Assembly: GCF_004364165.1 (NCBI RefSeq)
Contig: NZ_SOAY01000017.1
Coordinates: 1,677 to 65,676 of the forward strand
DNA from: Maribacter spongiicola
GTDB taxonomy: Bacteria; Bacteroidota; Bacteroidia; Flavobacteriales; Flavobacteriaceae
DNA: 64,000 nt
Direction of reading: 5' to 3'
The position numbers and the translations under genes were made by a program. Positions 52,015 to 60,859 of this stretch are shown in pieces; within the stretch, counting starts at the first letter, position 1; each line of letters begins with the position of its first letter. A model generated the notes under the pieces. The model saw only the letters and a list, made by a program, of their open reading frames with translations. It was not told the origin of the DNA and did not search any database.

Positions 52015-54468
52015 CTAGTTAACCATGAATAAAGCGTTAGCGAAAAATAGTTTTCCATTTTCCCAGAAACCTCTAAAAAGCGGATTGTCTACCATGTATA
52101 TTATTTGTCCGCGACCCATATCTTCGGTTCCGAAAATTAAGGTTTCAGCAATTTTTTTCTTTGCTTCGCTACCTGCGAATCCAGATACGGGTTCGTTGGC
52201 ACCTTCACTTAAATAAACAGCGCTTCCGTTTTCTAAATAATTATAAGAACGAGCTCCTAGTTTAAGGGTAAAATAAGTATCGCTGTAGCCATAAGCTAAC
52301 GGATTTGTATTATCGACAGTTGCTTTAAAAATAGCCCCTGTAATGGCAGATTTGATTTGTTCTCTTTCTGAAATTTCAAAAGATTCTATTCTATTTGAAG
52401 AGTCTTTTTTGATTTCTTTTTCTTTTATGGCGAAGTCTTTATCAGAAGCTGTAATACCATCAATTGCACCACCCATAGCAATTAGTTTTCCACCTTGCTT
52501 TACCCAATCTTTAATTTTTTCTTTAATGTTTTTAGATAGAAAGCTATTGTATCCCCATCCATCAGGTAAAATTAAAATATCATATTTGGCAAGATCTACA
52601 CGTGAAAAATAATCCTCGTCCAATACAGAAATAGGGTAGTCTAATTGTTGTTCAAAAAAGTTCCATATTTCTCCAAATCGAAGGGTAGAAGTAGGCTCGC
52701 CAGAAAGTACGGCAATATTCAAATTCTGAATAACATCAACATAGCCAGAACCAAAATCTTTACCACTTTCTACAAAGCCTGTGCTTGTTGAAATTAGGTT
52801 TTTAGAATGGTTGACAGATGCAGTAGTCAAAATTTCATTAAAGTTTTTCAACTGCTTATTATCACTCTTTGTAATAATCAATGTACCACGCTCATGAGAA
52901 ATACCATCTAAAGTAAATGGTTTGTGCGCATAACGTACACGTATTTTATTACGTAGTAATTCAGCCAGGAACCTTGCATCTTTCATACTATTCCAGTCTG
53001 ATAAATAAGCGTAACTGTCTGGTTTTAAAACTCCATATTCAGTACCGTTATGTGGCGGATAGCTTTTAGTAATACTGCTTTCACTGGCGATAGCATCTAA
53101 TCCGTATGCATAAGGTAAAGACCATGCGGTAATGTCATAGGTGACAGAATCACTTAGTTTGGCCATAGGTTCGAACAACACTTTAACCAAAGTACTTTTT
53201 GGCTGGTTTGATGATATTACCAAACTTTTTTTGCTGCTTTTTATTGAACCAGCTTTACCGGTTGTATAGCTGTATCCTTTAACGGTGGCATTCGTGCCCG
53301 CTTGATATTCAATTTCATGCATGCTTAACAAATCTGCTAATGCCTCAATGTTATCTGGATTGCCATTCAGCACATAGCTATTGTATTTAAAATTTTTATT
53401 CAAGTAAAATTTCTTGAACTCATCATTTAACTTAGTGACATTTTTAGATGCAACTTCTACGGTAGACAGACCAGTTGTTAAATGATGAGAAATTCTATCT
53501 TTTAGCGTAAGTGTATCTCCAATACTAGTAATAATGCTTAAACCGGCACGACCACTACCACCTTGCTCATACGTCATGCCAATACCGCCATTATAAGTAG
53601 GGTAGGTATCGCCATAACTTGGGTAAAGAAGATCGAACACTTCTTTTGTAAAATAAAACCATCCGTTTTCATCAAAATATTTTGCGTGGTTCTTGCCAAT
53701 AGTTTCTTGAAATTCTCTTTGAAAATCAGTTATTACCTCATGAAAAGGCTCTGCTGCGGGGGCAAAGTAATACGGGTTATCAACACCTTGTTCGTGAAAA
53801 TCTACATGTACATGAGGCAGCCATTTATTAAATTGCTTTAAACGTTGCTGACTTTCAACTTGCGTTAACCAAGCCCAATCCCTGTTAAGATCGAACATAT
53901 AATGGTTACTGCGACCACTCCACCAATTCTCATGATGCTCCTTACTATTAGGATCTACCTGGTTGGGTGAATTTTTAAATTGGTTGTACCAATTTACATA
54001 ACGATCTCTACCATCTGGATTAATACACGGATCAATCAATACTACTATATTATCTAGGTAACTGCTCTTAGTAGTGAAAAGGTCATATATAGTCTGCATT
54101 GACGCTTCTGTACTCACGCTTTCATTACCATGAACATTATAGCTAAGCCAAACAATTGCTTTATCTGGTAATCCTTCGCCATTTATACCTTTCATATGCT
54201 CTTCTCTAATATTGTCGAGGTTTTGCATATTTTCTTTTGTAGAAATGGTTGCCAATATTAGCGGTCTGCGTTCATTGGTTTTACCATATTCAATAAGCGT
54301 CATGCGTTGCGGCTCGGCATCTGCTAAATATTGATAGTAATCGACAACTTCATGATGTCTTGTAAATTGTGTGCCTAGCTCATAGCCTAAAAACTCTGAC
54401 GGAGATTTTAATTGAGCCAAACTAAACAATGGGATAAAAAGTAAGGCGGTTCGTAGAATTAGTTTCAT
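52015..54468 (-). CDS. M14 family zinc carboxypeptidase, secreted
   Basis: 817 residues with signal peptide (LRTALLFIPLFSLAQ). Zinc-site motifs: HGNE in SYNVHGNESVSTEAS and a third ligand His in HVDFHEQG, with substrate-binding Arg-rich NPDGRDRYVNW. The general-acid Glu is probably in MTYEQGG. The ~450-residue C-terminal part contains a GATase-like or ThuA-like segment (GGKLIAMGGAIDG). It removes C-terminal residues from peptides outside the cytoplasm. The DUF4177 gene follows. Confidence 0.93.
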   Translation of the reverse strand: MKLILRTALLFIPLFSLAQLKSPSEFLGYELGTQFTRHHEVVDYYQYLADAEPQRMTLIEYGKTNERRPLILATISTKENMQNLDNIREEHMKGINGEGLPDKAIVWLSYNVHGNESVSTEASMQTIYDLFTTKSSYLDNIVVLIDPCINPDGRDRYVNWYNQFKNSPNQVDPNSKEHHENWWSGRSNHYMFDLNRDWAWLTQVESQQRLKQFNKWLPHVHVDFHEQGVDNPYYFAPAAEPFHEVITDFQREFQETIGKNHAKYFDENGWFYFTKEVFDLLYPSYGDTYPTYNGGIGMTYEQGGSGRAGLSIITSIGDTLTLKDRISHHLTTGLSTVEVASKNVTKLNDEFKKFYLNKNFKYNSYVLNGNPDNIEALADLLSMHEIEYQAGTNATVKGYSYTTGKAGSIKSSKKSLVISSNQPKSTLVKVLFEPMAKLSDSVTYDITAWSLPYAYGLDAIASESSITKSYPPHNGTEYGVLKPDSYAYLSDWNSMKDARFLAELLRNKIRVRYAHKPFTLDGISHERGTLIITKSDNKQLKNFNEILTTASVNHSKNLISTSTGFVESGKDFGSGYVDVIQNLNIAVLSGEPTSTLRFGEIWNFFEQQLDYPISVLDEDYFSRVDLAKYDILILPDGWGYNSFLSKNIKEKIKDWVKQGGKLIAMGGAIDGITASDKDFAIKEKEIKKDSSNRIESFEISEREQIKSAITGAIFKATVDNTNPLAYGYSDTYFTLKLGARSYNYLENGSAVYLSEGANEPVSGFAGSEAKKKIAETLIFGTEDMGRGQIIYMVDNPLFRGFWENGKLFFANALFMVN

Positions 54469-54493
54469 ATAGTTATTTGTGTTCTGAGTCAGC

Positions 54494-54501
54494 CAAATCT
54501 A
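54494..54501 (-). promoter_or_regulatory. -7 box for the M14 peptidase operon
   Basis: Minus-strand TAGATTTG fits TAnnTTTG, 25 bp before the ATG at 54468. Confidence 0.45.
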
Positions 54502-54639
54502 TTAAAATAAATGCAAAATGCACCTGATTTAGCTTGTATTTTGACGAGTAATCGGGTATTTAATACTAACCGTAATTAACTTATATTTAGGAAATGTAAA
54601 ACGAAAGGGTTTTATATTTACCAAGTATTTACTTTTTAT

Positions 54640-56244
54640 ATGGATATTGATTGTTTACCCCTAGAAAAAACAGGCTATTTTTCGAAATTAATTTGCGATT
54701 ATACAGCAAAGGACCCCAAACTTAACACCTTATACAATCGGTTTCCCGATGTTGAAGGATTTAAAGGACAGATACAAGAGAAGGGTGCTCATTTTACCCA
54801 AGCTCAACGAGATGTACTCTATTATTCAATTCAGAATCAGTATAAAAACACGGATACATCTAAAAGTACAGCGGCTAGAATTAAGCTGTTAAAAGAGCAG
54901 AATACGTTTACTATAGTTACCGGTCATCAGTTAAATCTTTTTACGGGTCCGTTATACTTTTTATACAAGATTATCTCTACGATTAACTTGACAAAGCAGT
55001 TAAAAAAGGAATACCCTGATAGTAATTTTGTACCTATTTATTGGATGGCTACAGAAGATCATGATTTTGACGAAATCAATTATTTTAATTTCAAGGGATT
55101 AAAATTTCAGTGGAACAAAGAAGCATCTGGTGCAGTTGGGCATTTGCCTACGGGAGGATTGGAAGAAGTTTTTGCATTATATTCTAAAACCATTGGCGAC
55201 AGTAACAATGCCAAAAAGCTAAAAGAGTTGTTTGAAAACGCATATCTGAAACATGATAACCTAACGGATGCAACTCGGTTCTTGGCAAACGAAATTTTTA
55301 AGGACTACGGATTGGTAATTGTAGACGGTGATGATATCGACTTGAAAAAGACGCTAGTGCCGTTTATGAAGAAAGATATTTTTGAGCAAACTGCGTTCGA
55401 CAAAGTATCGGAAACCATTAAAGAAATAGAAGAAATTTCGTCTGATTATCCGGTACAGGTAAATCCGCGAGAAATTAATTATTTCTATTTGAAAGATGGA
55501 ATTCGCGAGAGAATAATAGAAAGTAAAGGGCAGTATATCGTAAATGAAACAACTATTTCTTTCACTAAAGAAGCGTTGATAGCCGAGATGAATGCGCACC
55601 CAGAGCGATTCTCACCCAACGTAATAGCAAGACCATTATACCAAGAAGTGATATTGCCAAACTTATGTTACATAGGCGGAGGCGGAGAGATTGCCTATTG
55701 GTTAGAATTGAAGGCAGCTTTTGAAGCAATGAATGTTACTTTCCCTATTTTATTGGTGAGAAATTCGGCTTTGATTATTACCGAGAAGCAAGCTGAAAAG
55801 CTAGGTAAAATGAATATTTCAAAGTCCGACATATTCTTAAAGCAGAATAGTCTTATCAACAAAAAGATTCGAGAAATTTCAAATATAGATATTGATTTTT
55901 CGCCACAGAAGAAATTGTTAGAAGAGCAATTTAAGGATATGTACGTACTTGCAGAAAAGACGGATAAATCTTTTCTAGGTGCTGTAAAGGCACAAGAAGT
56001 TAAGCAGAAAAAAGGATTGGATGCTTTAGAAAAACGTTTGCTACAAGCGCAGAAAAGAAAATTGAAAGATCATGTAGTCCGTATGACAGAGCTGCAGAAT
56101 GAAATTTTCCCAAACCAATCGCTTCAAGAACGACAGTCAAATTTTTCTGAATTTTATTTAGAATATGGCGAAGAATTAGTGCCTATGTTATTTGAGGCTT
56201 TAAATCCGTTAGATTTAAGTTTTACCGTTATTACCCAAAAATAA
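54640..56244 (+). CDS. bshC: Bacillithiol biosynthesis cysteine-adding enzyme BshC
   Basis: 534 residues, the normal length. The family blocks are TGYFSKLICDY, the VVTGQQ-like core here written IVTGHQLNLFTGPLYFLYKI, PIYWMATEDHDFDEIN, GGGGEIAYWLELKAAFE and a long coiled-coil (EVKQKKGLDALEKRLLQAQKRKLKDHVVRM). BshC joins Cys to GlcN-malate in the last step of bacillithiol synthesis, the low-molecular-weight thiol of many Bacteroidota. bshA and bshB are not in the window. It abuts the GT39 gene with no gap. Confidence 0.96.
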   Translation: MDIDCLPLEKTGYFSKLICDYTAKDPKLNTLYNRFPDVEGFKGQIQEKGAHFTQAQRDVLYYSIQNQYKNTDTSKSTAARIKLLKEQNTFTIVTGHQLNLFTGPLYFLYKIISTINLTKQLKKEYPDSNFVPIYWMATEDHDFDEINYFNFKGLKFQWNKEASGAVGHLPTGGLEEVFALYSKTIGDSNNAKKLKELFENAYLKHDNLTDATRFLANEIFKDYGLVIVDGDDIDLKKTLVPFMKKDIFEQTAFDKVSETIKEIEEISSDYPVQVNPREINYFYLKDGIRERIIESKGQYIVNETTISFTKEALIAEMNAHPERFSPNVIARPLYQEVILPNLCYIGGGGEIAYWLELKAAFEAMNVTFPILLVRNSALIITEKQAEKLGKMNISKSDIFLKQNSLINKKIREISNIDIDFSPQKKLLEEQFKDMYVLAEKTDKSFLGAVKAQEVKQKKGLDALEKRLLQAQKRKLKDHVVRMTELQNEIFPNQSLQERQSNFSEFYLEYGEELVPMLFEALNPLDLSFTVITQK

Positions 56245-57621
56245 ATGATAGGCAAGAACGTATCTCAAAATAAGATAACCGTACTTGCTGTATTATCATT
56301 TTTAGCAATATCCTTAATTACATTTTTTAAAAGTGCTTTAGAATTAGAAGACGCTGAACAGGCATACTACTCGCAATGGCTTCGTTGGGGTTATGACGAC
56401 CAGCCACCGCTTTATACGTGGTTGCAATATGGTTTCAATTCTATATTTGGTGTGGATAAAATAGCATTCTCTATGCTTAGAGGACTATTATTTGCAGGTA
56501 CATTATTAATGCTGTATCGATTTTCTAGGATAAGAATTAAAGACGCTGATGCATCTAAATTGGCTGTTTTAGTATTGGTTTTAATACCAGTATATATAGA
56601 TTTTACTTTTCGCAGGCTTTCACATACTAGCTTACTTTGCTTATGTATAGTTGCCTCTTATTATTTCATACAGCTATTAATAGCGCGCAAATCTATTTCC
56701 AATTATCTTTTACTTGGTTTGGTTGTAGGTGTGGGCATGATGTCTAAATACAATTATGCATTTTTTCTGGTAACCTTCGGTTTGGTTGCTTTGTGGGATA
56801 AAGAATTAAGAACTATAGTTTTTAACCCCAAAATACTGGTGTCTGTTTTTATTTCTGTATTATTAGTAGCTCCACATGTCAATTGGTTGTTAGGTCCTGA
56901 TGAATTTCAAACTTTTTTGACACAAAGCGTAGAAGAGAAAATAGGCATAGAAGAAGCGGAATCGGGATTTTCGTTGCTTCCCATTTTAATTTATTTAAAA
57001 AGCTTGTTCGCCTTGATGTTTCCACTTCTTATAATTGTCGGTTTAGGCTATTTTTCAAAAACTGTGAGTTTCAATAAACGGAAACTAAATTGGTTTGTTA
57101 AAATGTTCATCGTTCAATTAACGGTGTTAGGTTTATTTTTTCTTGTTTTTCAAAGTCAGAAAGTAGAGACGAGGTGGTTACTGCCGCTTTTTATTCCTTT
57201 TATAGTGCTACTAATAGAGGCTATTAAATTTAAAAAGAAAGTGAAACTGGTAACTATTGGGTTCTGGATTTTTATTGCAGTAATAGGCGTACAAACAATA
57301 AGAACACCAATAGAGAAACTATTAAACATACCTTCATCTGTCCATTTTGGTTTTGAGCCAATAGCCAATACGTTGAGCAAAAATTATGATGAATATCAAT
57401 GGGTGCTTCCTAATGTTACTTATGCCGGTAATGTGCGCTTGTTGCATCCGGAGCGAACTATACTTTCTGCGGATGATTATTCGTTAAACGCTTTAGAATT
57501 AAAACATGATAAGGAAATTTCAATTACTATTAATGCATCCGCAGTAAAACAAAGCAAACCCGTAGATAGTTTAATTGGTTTTGGAAAAGAAAAAGAAAAT
57601 CTATATTTCTATATAAATTAA
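56245..57621 (+). CDS. Glycosyltransferase family 39 (ArnT/PMT-like) membrane protein
   Basis: 458 residues with about ten to twelve TM segments. After the first helix comes the acidic lumenal loop (ALELEDAEQAYYSQWLRWGYDDQPPLYTWLQYGF), in which the Asp-Asp pair is the likely catalytic base of the family. It transfers a sugar from a polyprenyl-phosphate donor to a lipid or protein in the periplasm. The start codon immediately follows the bshC stop. A function in the bacillithiol pathway is not implied by that. Confidence 0.88.
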   Translation: MIGKNVSQNKITVLAVLSFLAISLITFFKSALELEDAEQAYYSQWLRWGYDDQPPLYTWLQYGFNSIFGVDKIAFSMLRGLLFAGTLLMLYRFSRIRIKDADASKLAVLVLVLIPVYIDFTFRRLSHTSLLCLCIVASYYFIQLLIARKSISNYLLLGLVVGVGMMSKYNYAFFLVTFGLVALWDKELRTIVFNPKILVSVFISVLLVAPHVNWLLGPDEFQTFLTQSVEEKIGIEEAESGFSLLPILIYLKSLFALMFPLLIIVGLGYFSKTVSFNKRKLNWFVKMFIVQLTVLGLFFLVFQSQKVETRWLLPLFIPFIVLLIEAIKFKKKVKLVTIGFWIFIAVIGVQTIRTPIEKLLNIPSSVHFGFEPIANTLSKNYDEYQWVLPNVTYAGNVRLLHPERTILSADDYSLNALELKHDKEISITINASAVKQSKPVDSLIGFGKEKENLYFYIN

Positions 57622-58163
57622 GGAACTAAAAATTTCCCATTCCACTTATCATCCGTTTTTAAAAAAAGAGCTCTAATATGATTAGGTCTTTGTAGTTTTA
57701 AATACTCAATTTTAGATGGAATAATATCGATTATGGTGAAGTAGTTCTTGTCTTCAATATAATCTACATGATCAGGGTTTTTAATTGAACTACCAGGGCT
57801 AGTTTGAGTAATGTAATCTTTTCTGCTGTTGGGTTGAATATTTTGCCAAGTAGTATGTAATCTATCGGTATTCGTAACTATATGGGCAGTACCTTCTACC
57901 TTTAACTGTAACATTTTTTTTGGATGATATAATAGAAAGCTGACTTGGTTATTATCTGCAATATGTTTCATTTTTTGGGTACGGCTATCCGTATAGATAG
58001 TTAAGACTAAATTTTCAGAAACTTTACGAAGTACAACCGTACGTAAACGAGCTACGGTATCATTGCCTACTGTTGCCATAGTAATGTACCGAAATGGATG
58101 CCCTCTTTTATTTACTCCCTTGTATATTTCAGTACTTAATTCTTCAAAAAACGAATTTATCAT
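57618..58163 (-). CDS. Pyridoxamine 5'-phosphate oxidase/Alr4036 family FMN-binding protein
   Basis: 181 residues. A split-barrel flavin-binding fold with RLRTVVLRKVSENLVLTIYTDSRTQKMKHIADNNQVSFLLYHPKKMLQLKVEGTA, and a C-terminal YLKLQRPNH segment. It lacks the full signature of PdxH, so the exact reaction is not assigned. It overlaps the 3' end of the GT39 gene by 4 bp (convergent). Confidence 0.88.
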   Translation of the reverse strand: MINSFFEELSTEIYKGVNKRGHPFRYITMATVGNDTVARLRTVVLRKVSENLVLTIYTDSRTQKMKHIADNNQVSFLLYHPKKMLQLKVEGTAHIVTNTDRLHTTWQNIQPNSRKDYITQTSPGSSIKNPDHVDYIEDKNYFTIIDIIPSKIEYLKLQRPNHIRALFLKTDDKWNGKFLVP

Positions 58164-58309
58164 GCTAATAAATATTTAATGTAAAAATAATGGAATTTTC
58201 GGGTAGGGTAAAAGAGGAGTTGGTTGTTATATAAGTAATAGCTGTGAGAAGGAAATTGATTAGGTTCAATTTTTAAGCTTTGGTTTGAATTTGGTTTTTG
58301 ATTTATGTG

Positions 58310-58341
58310 AAAGCTTGGGGTGGTTCCTGAGCTTTTTTTTT
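58310..58341 (+). terminator. Terminator-like hairpin with a nine-T run
   Basis: Stem AAAGCT / AGCTTT extended by G-U and G-C pairs, loop of about ten, and T9 at 58333-58341. The transcript it would end is unidentified. Confidence 0.45.
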
Positions 58342-58444
58342 GAAAATAAATGTAAGGCGAAAAGATAAGTATCGACTTATTGTTTGAATACAGATTGTTA
58401 TGAAAAAGATTTTTTAAGTATTCGGTTTGAAAATTGGTTGATTG

Positions 58445-58471
58445 AAAAGCCCGGGTGATTACCGGGCTTTT
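58445..58471 (-). terminator. Rho-independent terminator of the SIMPL gene
   Basis: A 10-bp stem AAAAGCCCGG / CCGGGCTTTT with a 7-nt loop, about 55 bp past the stop; works in both directions. Confidence 0.85.
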
Positions 58472-58526
58472 ATATTTAATATATTCTTTACCAGATCGGT
58501 AAATGGTATTGATCAAAGTACTACTA

Positions 58527-59252
58527 TCACTTCACTTTATATTCTAGGCGCATAGTTATAGAAGCTGTTTTATTTTTAGATGAGGTGTTGTATGCACCGC
58601 CCCAGCTATAATCTTCACCAGAATTTTGACCCGTAATTTGAAAAACGCCCATGTTGGCAGAAACCAGATCACCTAAATTACTACCTGCATTTTCGGCAAT
58701 TTTTTCCGCACGAATTCTAGCATCTTCCGTTGCTTTTGAAATCATTTCAATTTTAAGATCCGCTAATTTAGTGTAGTAATATCGTGGTGGTGATGAGTTA
58801 AACTGTACCCCTTTATTTAATAATTCGGTAATTTCTCTAGATACACCTTCAATGAGGGAGACGTTCTCAGATTCTATTTGAATGGTCTGCGTTAATTGAT
58901 ATCCTCTAAAAATACTACCAACATAATTTCCGTTTTCGTATTGGTTGTCGCGCATTTCGGTAGTCTGTACACTATTAAAAATAATACTATTGGCATCGAT
59001 GCCTTTTGAGGTTAAATATTTACGAACAATATCTTTATCTCGGTTTAATTGATTTAAAGCGGTTTTCAATTCGGTACTGTTGGTAGAAAATTGCCCTTCC
59101 CAAACAATAAGGTCAGAGGTGAAATTTTCATTACCCAAACCGGTTACCGATATCATTTGAGGTGGGTTCGCCCTTTGTATATAAGCATTACTTAAAAAAA
59201 ATGCGGCTATGATAATGGCCGCTCCGAAAATGATTGAACTAACATGTTTCAT
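58527..59252 (-). CDS. SIMPL (DUF541) domain protein, membrane anchored
   Basis: 241 residues from ATG 59252. One N-terminal hydrophobic helix (SIIFGAAIIIAAFFLSNAYI), then the SIMPL fold: ISVTGLGNENFTSDLIVWEGQFS, VSLIEGVSREITELLNKGVQFNSSPPRYYYTKL and the C-terminal RAEKIAENAGSNLGDLVSANMGVFQI. Periplasmic oligomers; physiological role little known. A longer frame to 59369 would run into the divergent guaA promoter and start and is rejected. 73 bp separate it from guaA. Confidence 0.9.
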   Translation of the reverse strand: MKHVSSIIFGAAIIIAAFFLSNAYIQRANPPQMISVTGLGNENFTSDLIVWEGQFSTNSTELKTALNQLNRDKDIVRKYLTSKGIDANSIIFNSVQTTEMRDNQYENGNYVGSIFRGYQLTQTIQIESENVSLIEGVSREITELLNKGVQFNSSPPRYYYTKLADLKIEMISKATEDARIRAEKIAENAGSNLGDLVSANMGVFQITGQNSGEDYSWGGAYNTSSKNKTASITMRLEYKVK

Positions 59253-59314
59253 GAAAAATATATAAATCCAATCTAAATATAGCAAAAGATACTTTTCAAG
59301 AACTGTCAATTTGC

Positions 59315-59322
59315 TATTTTTG
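59315..59322 (+). promoter_or_regulatory. -7 box abutting guaA
   Basis: TATTTTTG fits TAnnTTTG and ends only 3 bp before the guaA ATG at 59326. With usual spacing the transcript would begin at or right next to the start codon. Confidence 0.45.
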
Positions 59323-59325
59323 CCC

Positions 59326-60858
59326 ATGCAAAATAAAGTCCTGATACTAGATTTCGGTTCACAATACACCCAATTGATTGGAAGACGTGTACGTGAGCTG
59401 AATATTTTCTCTGAAATTAAACCTTATAATAAACTACCAAAAGATCTTTCTGAGTATAAAGCGGTGATTCTTTCTGGATCTCCTTTATCGGTTAGGGGCG
59501 AAGATGCCGTTCACCCGGATCTGTCAGAAATACGTGGTAAAAAACCATTGTTGGGTGTTTGTTATGGCGCACAGTATTTAGCACATTTTCACGGCGGTAG
59601 TGTAGAGAAATCGAATACCAGAGAATATGGTCGTGCCAACCTTAGCTTTATAAAAGAGAACGAACCATTTTTTGATAAAGTAAGTACAGGTAGCCAAGTG
59701 TGGATGAGCCATGCAGATACTATTAAGCACTTGCCTGAGAATACAACCTTATTGGCAAGTACACATGATGTGGAGAATGCAGCCTTTAAGTTTGAAGGGG
59801 AAGAGACCTATGCAATTCAGTTTCACCCAGAAGTATATCACTCAAAGGATGGAAAACAGGTTTTGGAGAACTTTTTGGTAAATATTGCCGGAATGGAACA
59901 AACTTGGACTCCAGATGCTTTTGTTGATAAAACAGTGGCGGAGTTGAAAGAGAAAATAGGCGATGAAAAGGTGATTTTAGGATTGTCTGGTGGTGTAGAT
60001 TCCTCTGTAGCAGCAGTTTTGTTACATAAGGCAATTGGCAAAAACCTTCATTGTATATTCGTAAATAACGGACTTTTGAGAAAGAACGAGTTTGGCGATG
60101 TATTGAAGCAGTACGAGGGTATGGGCTTAAATGTAAAAGGTGTTGATGCTTCGGCACGTTTTTTGGATGATTTAGCTGGTGAGAGTGATCCAGAAACCAA
60201 AAGAAAAACAATTGGTCGTGTATTTATAGAAGTTTTTGATGATGAATCGCATTTAGTTGAAAATGCAAAATGGTTGGCACAGGGTACAATTTATCCAGAT
60301 GTTATAGAATCTGTATCAGCAACCGGTGGTCCGTCACAAACTATAAAGAGTCACCATAACGTAGGTGGTTTGCCAGATTTCATGAAATTGAAAGTAGTAG
60401 AACCATTGAAAATGCTATTTAAAGACGAGGTTAGAAGAGTAGGAGCTAGTTTGGGTATCGACAAAGCATTGTTGGGTAGGCATCCTTTTCCGGGTCCTGG
60501 TTTGGCAATTCGTATTCTTGGCGATATCACTCCAGAGAAAGTGGCTATTCTACAAGAAGTAGATGCTATTTTTATTGACGGATTAAAAAAATGGGATCTA
60601 TACGATAAGGTATGGCAAGCAGGTGCCATGTTATTGCCAGTAAATAGTGTTGGTGTAATGGGCGACGAGCGTACGTACGAAAAATGTGTAGCGCTTAGAG
60701 CTGTAGAAAGTACAGATGGTATGACTGCCGATTGGGTGAATTTACCGTATGAATTTTTGCAAAAAACATCAAATGATATCATTAATAAAGTCCCTGGCGT
60801 CAATCGTGTCGTATATGATATAAGTTCGAAGCCGCCGGCAACAATTGAATGGGAATAA
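59326..60858 (+). CDS. guaA: GMP synthase (glutamine-hydrolysing)
   Basis: 510 residues, the usual length. The class-I glutamine amidotransferase has catalytic Cys79 in [15 protein letters not shown] and the His/Glu of QFHPEVYHS. The ATP-pyrophosphatase P-loop is [12 protein letters not shown], and the C-terminal dimerisation domain has [15 protein letters not shown] and KPPATIEWE. It makes GMP from XMP. A frame opens at TTG 59311, but ATG 59326 gives the normal start [17 protein letters not shown]. First gene of guaA-LysM-OsmC-DUF922. Confidence 0.98.
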   Translation: MQNKVLILDFGSQYTQLIGRRVRELNIFSEIKPYNKLPKDLSEYKAVILSGSPLSVRGEDAVHPDLSEIRGKKPLLGVCYGAQYLAHFHGGSVEKSNTREYGRANLSFIKENEPFFDKVSTGSQVWMSHADTIKHLPENTTLLASTHDVENAAFKFEGEETYAIQFHPEVYHSKDGKQVLENFLVNIAGMEQTWTPDAFVDKTVAELKEKIGDEKVILGLSGGVDSSVAAVLLHKAIGKNLHCIFVNNGLLRKNEFGDVLKQYEGMGLNVKGVDASARFLDDLAGESDPETKRKTIGRVFIEVFDDESHLVENAKWLAQGTIYPDVIESVSATGGPSQTIKSHHNVGGLPDFMKLKVVEPLKMLFKDEVRRVGASLGIDKALLGRHPFPGPGLAIRILGDITPEKVAILQEVDAIFIDGLKKWDLYDKVWQAGAMLLPVNSVGVMGDERTYEKCVALRAVESTDGMTADWVNLPYEFLQKTSNDIINKVPGVNRVVYDISSKPPATIEWE

Positions 60859-60859
60859 T

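Larger units (their letters stand above)
58164..58526. other. Intergenic region (363 bp) with two terminator-like hairpins and no supported gene
   Basis: A 118-codon minus-strand frame (58160-58516) exists but runs through the terminator at 58445-58471, is rich in Asn/Ser/Tyr as random AT-rich DNA would be, and has no domain. I do not count it as a gene. Plus strand at 58310-58341 has a hairpin followed by nine T, a terminator for a possible short plus-strand transcript with no clear promoter. Confidence 0.5.

Noticed and set aside
58160..58516. A 118-codon minus-strand frame between the flavin-binding and SIMPL genes
   Set aside because: It contains the SIMPL terminator, has random AT-rich amino-acid composition and no domain or signal.
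59253..59369. N-terminal extension of the SIMPL protein
   Set aside because: It runs across the guaA promoter and start codon; ATG 59252 directly precedes the membrane anchor.
59786..60803. Several minus-strand frames of 67-150 codons opposite guaA
   Set aside because: They mirror guaA codon structure, have no homology-like pattern and no upstream signals.
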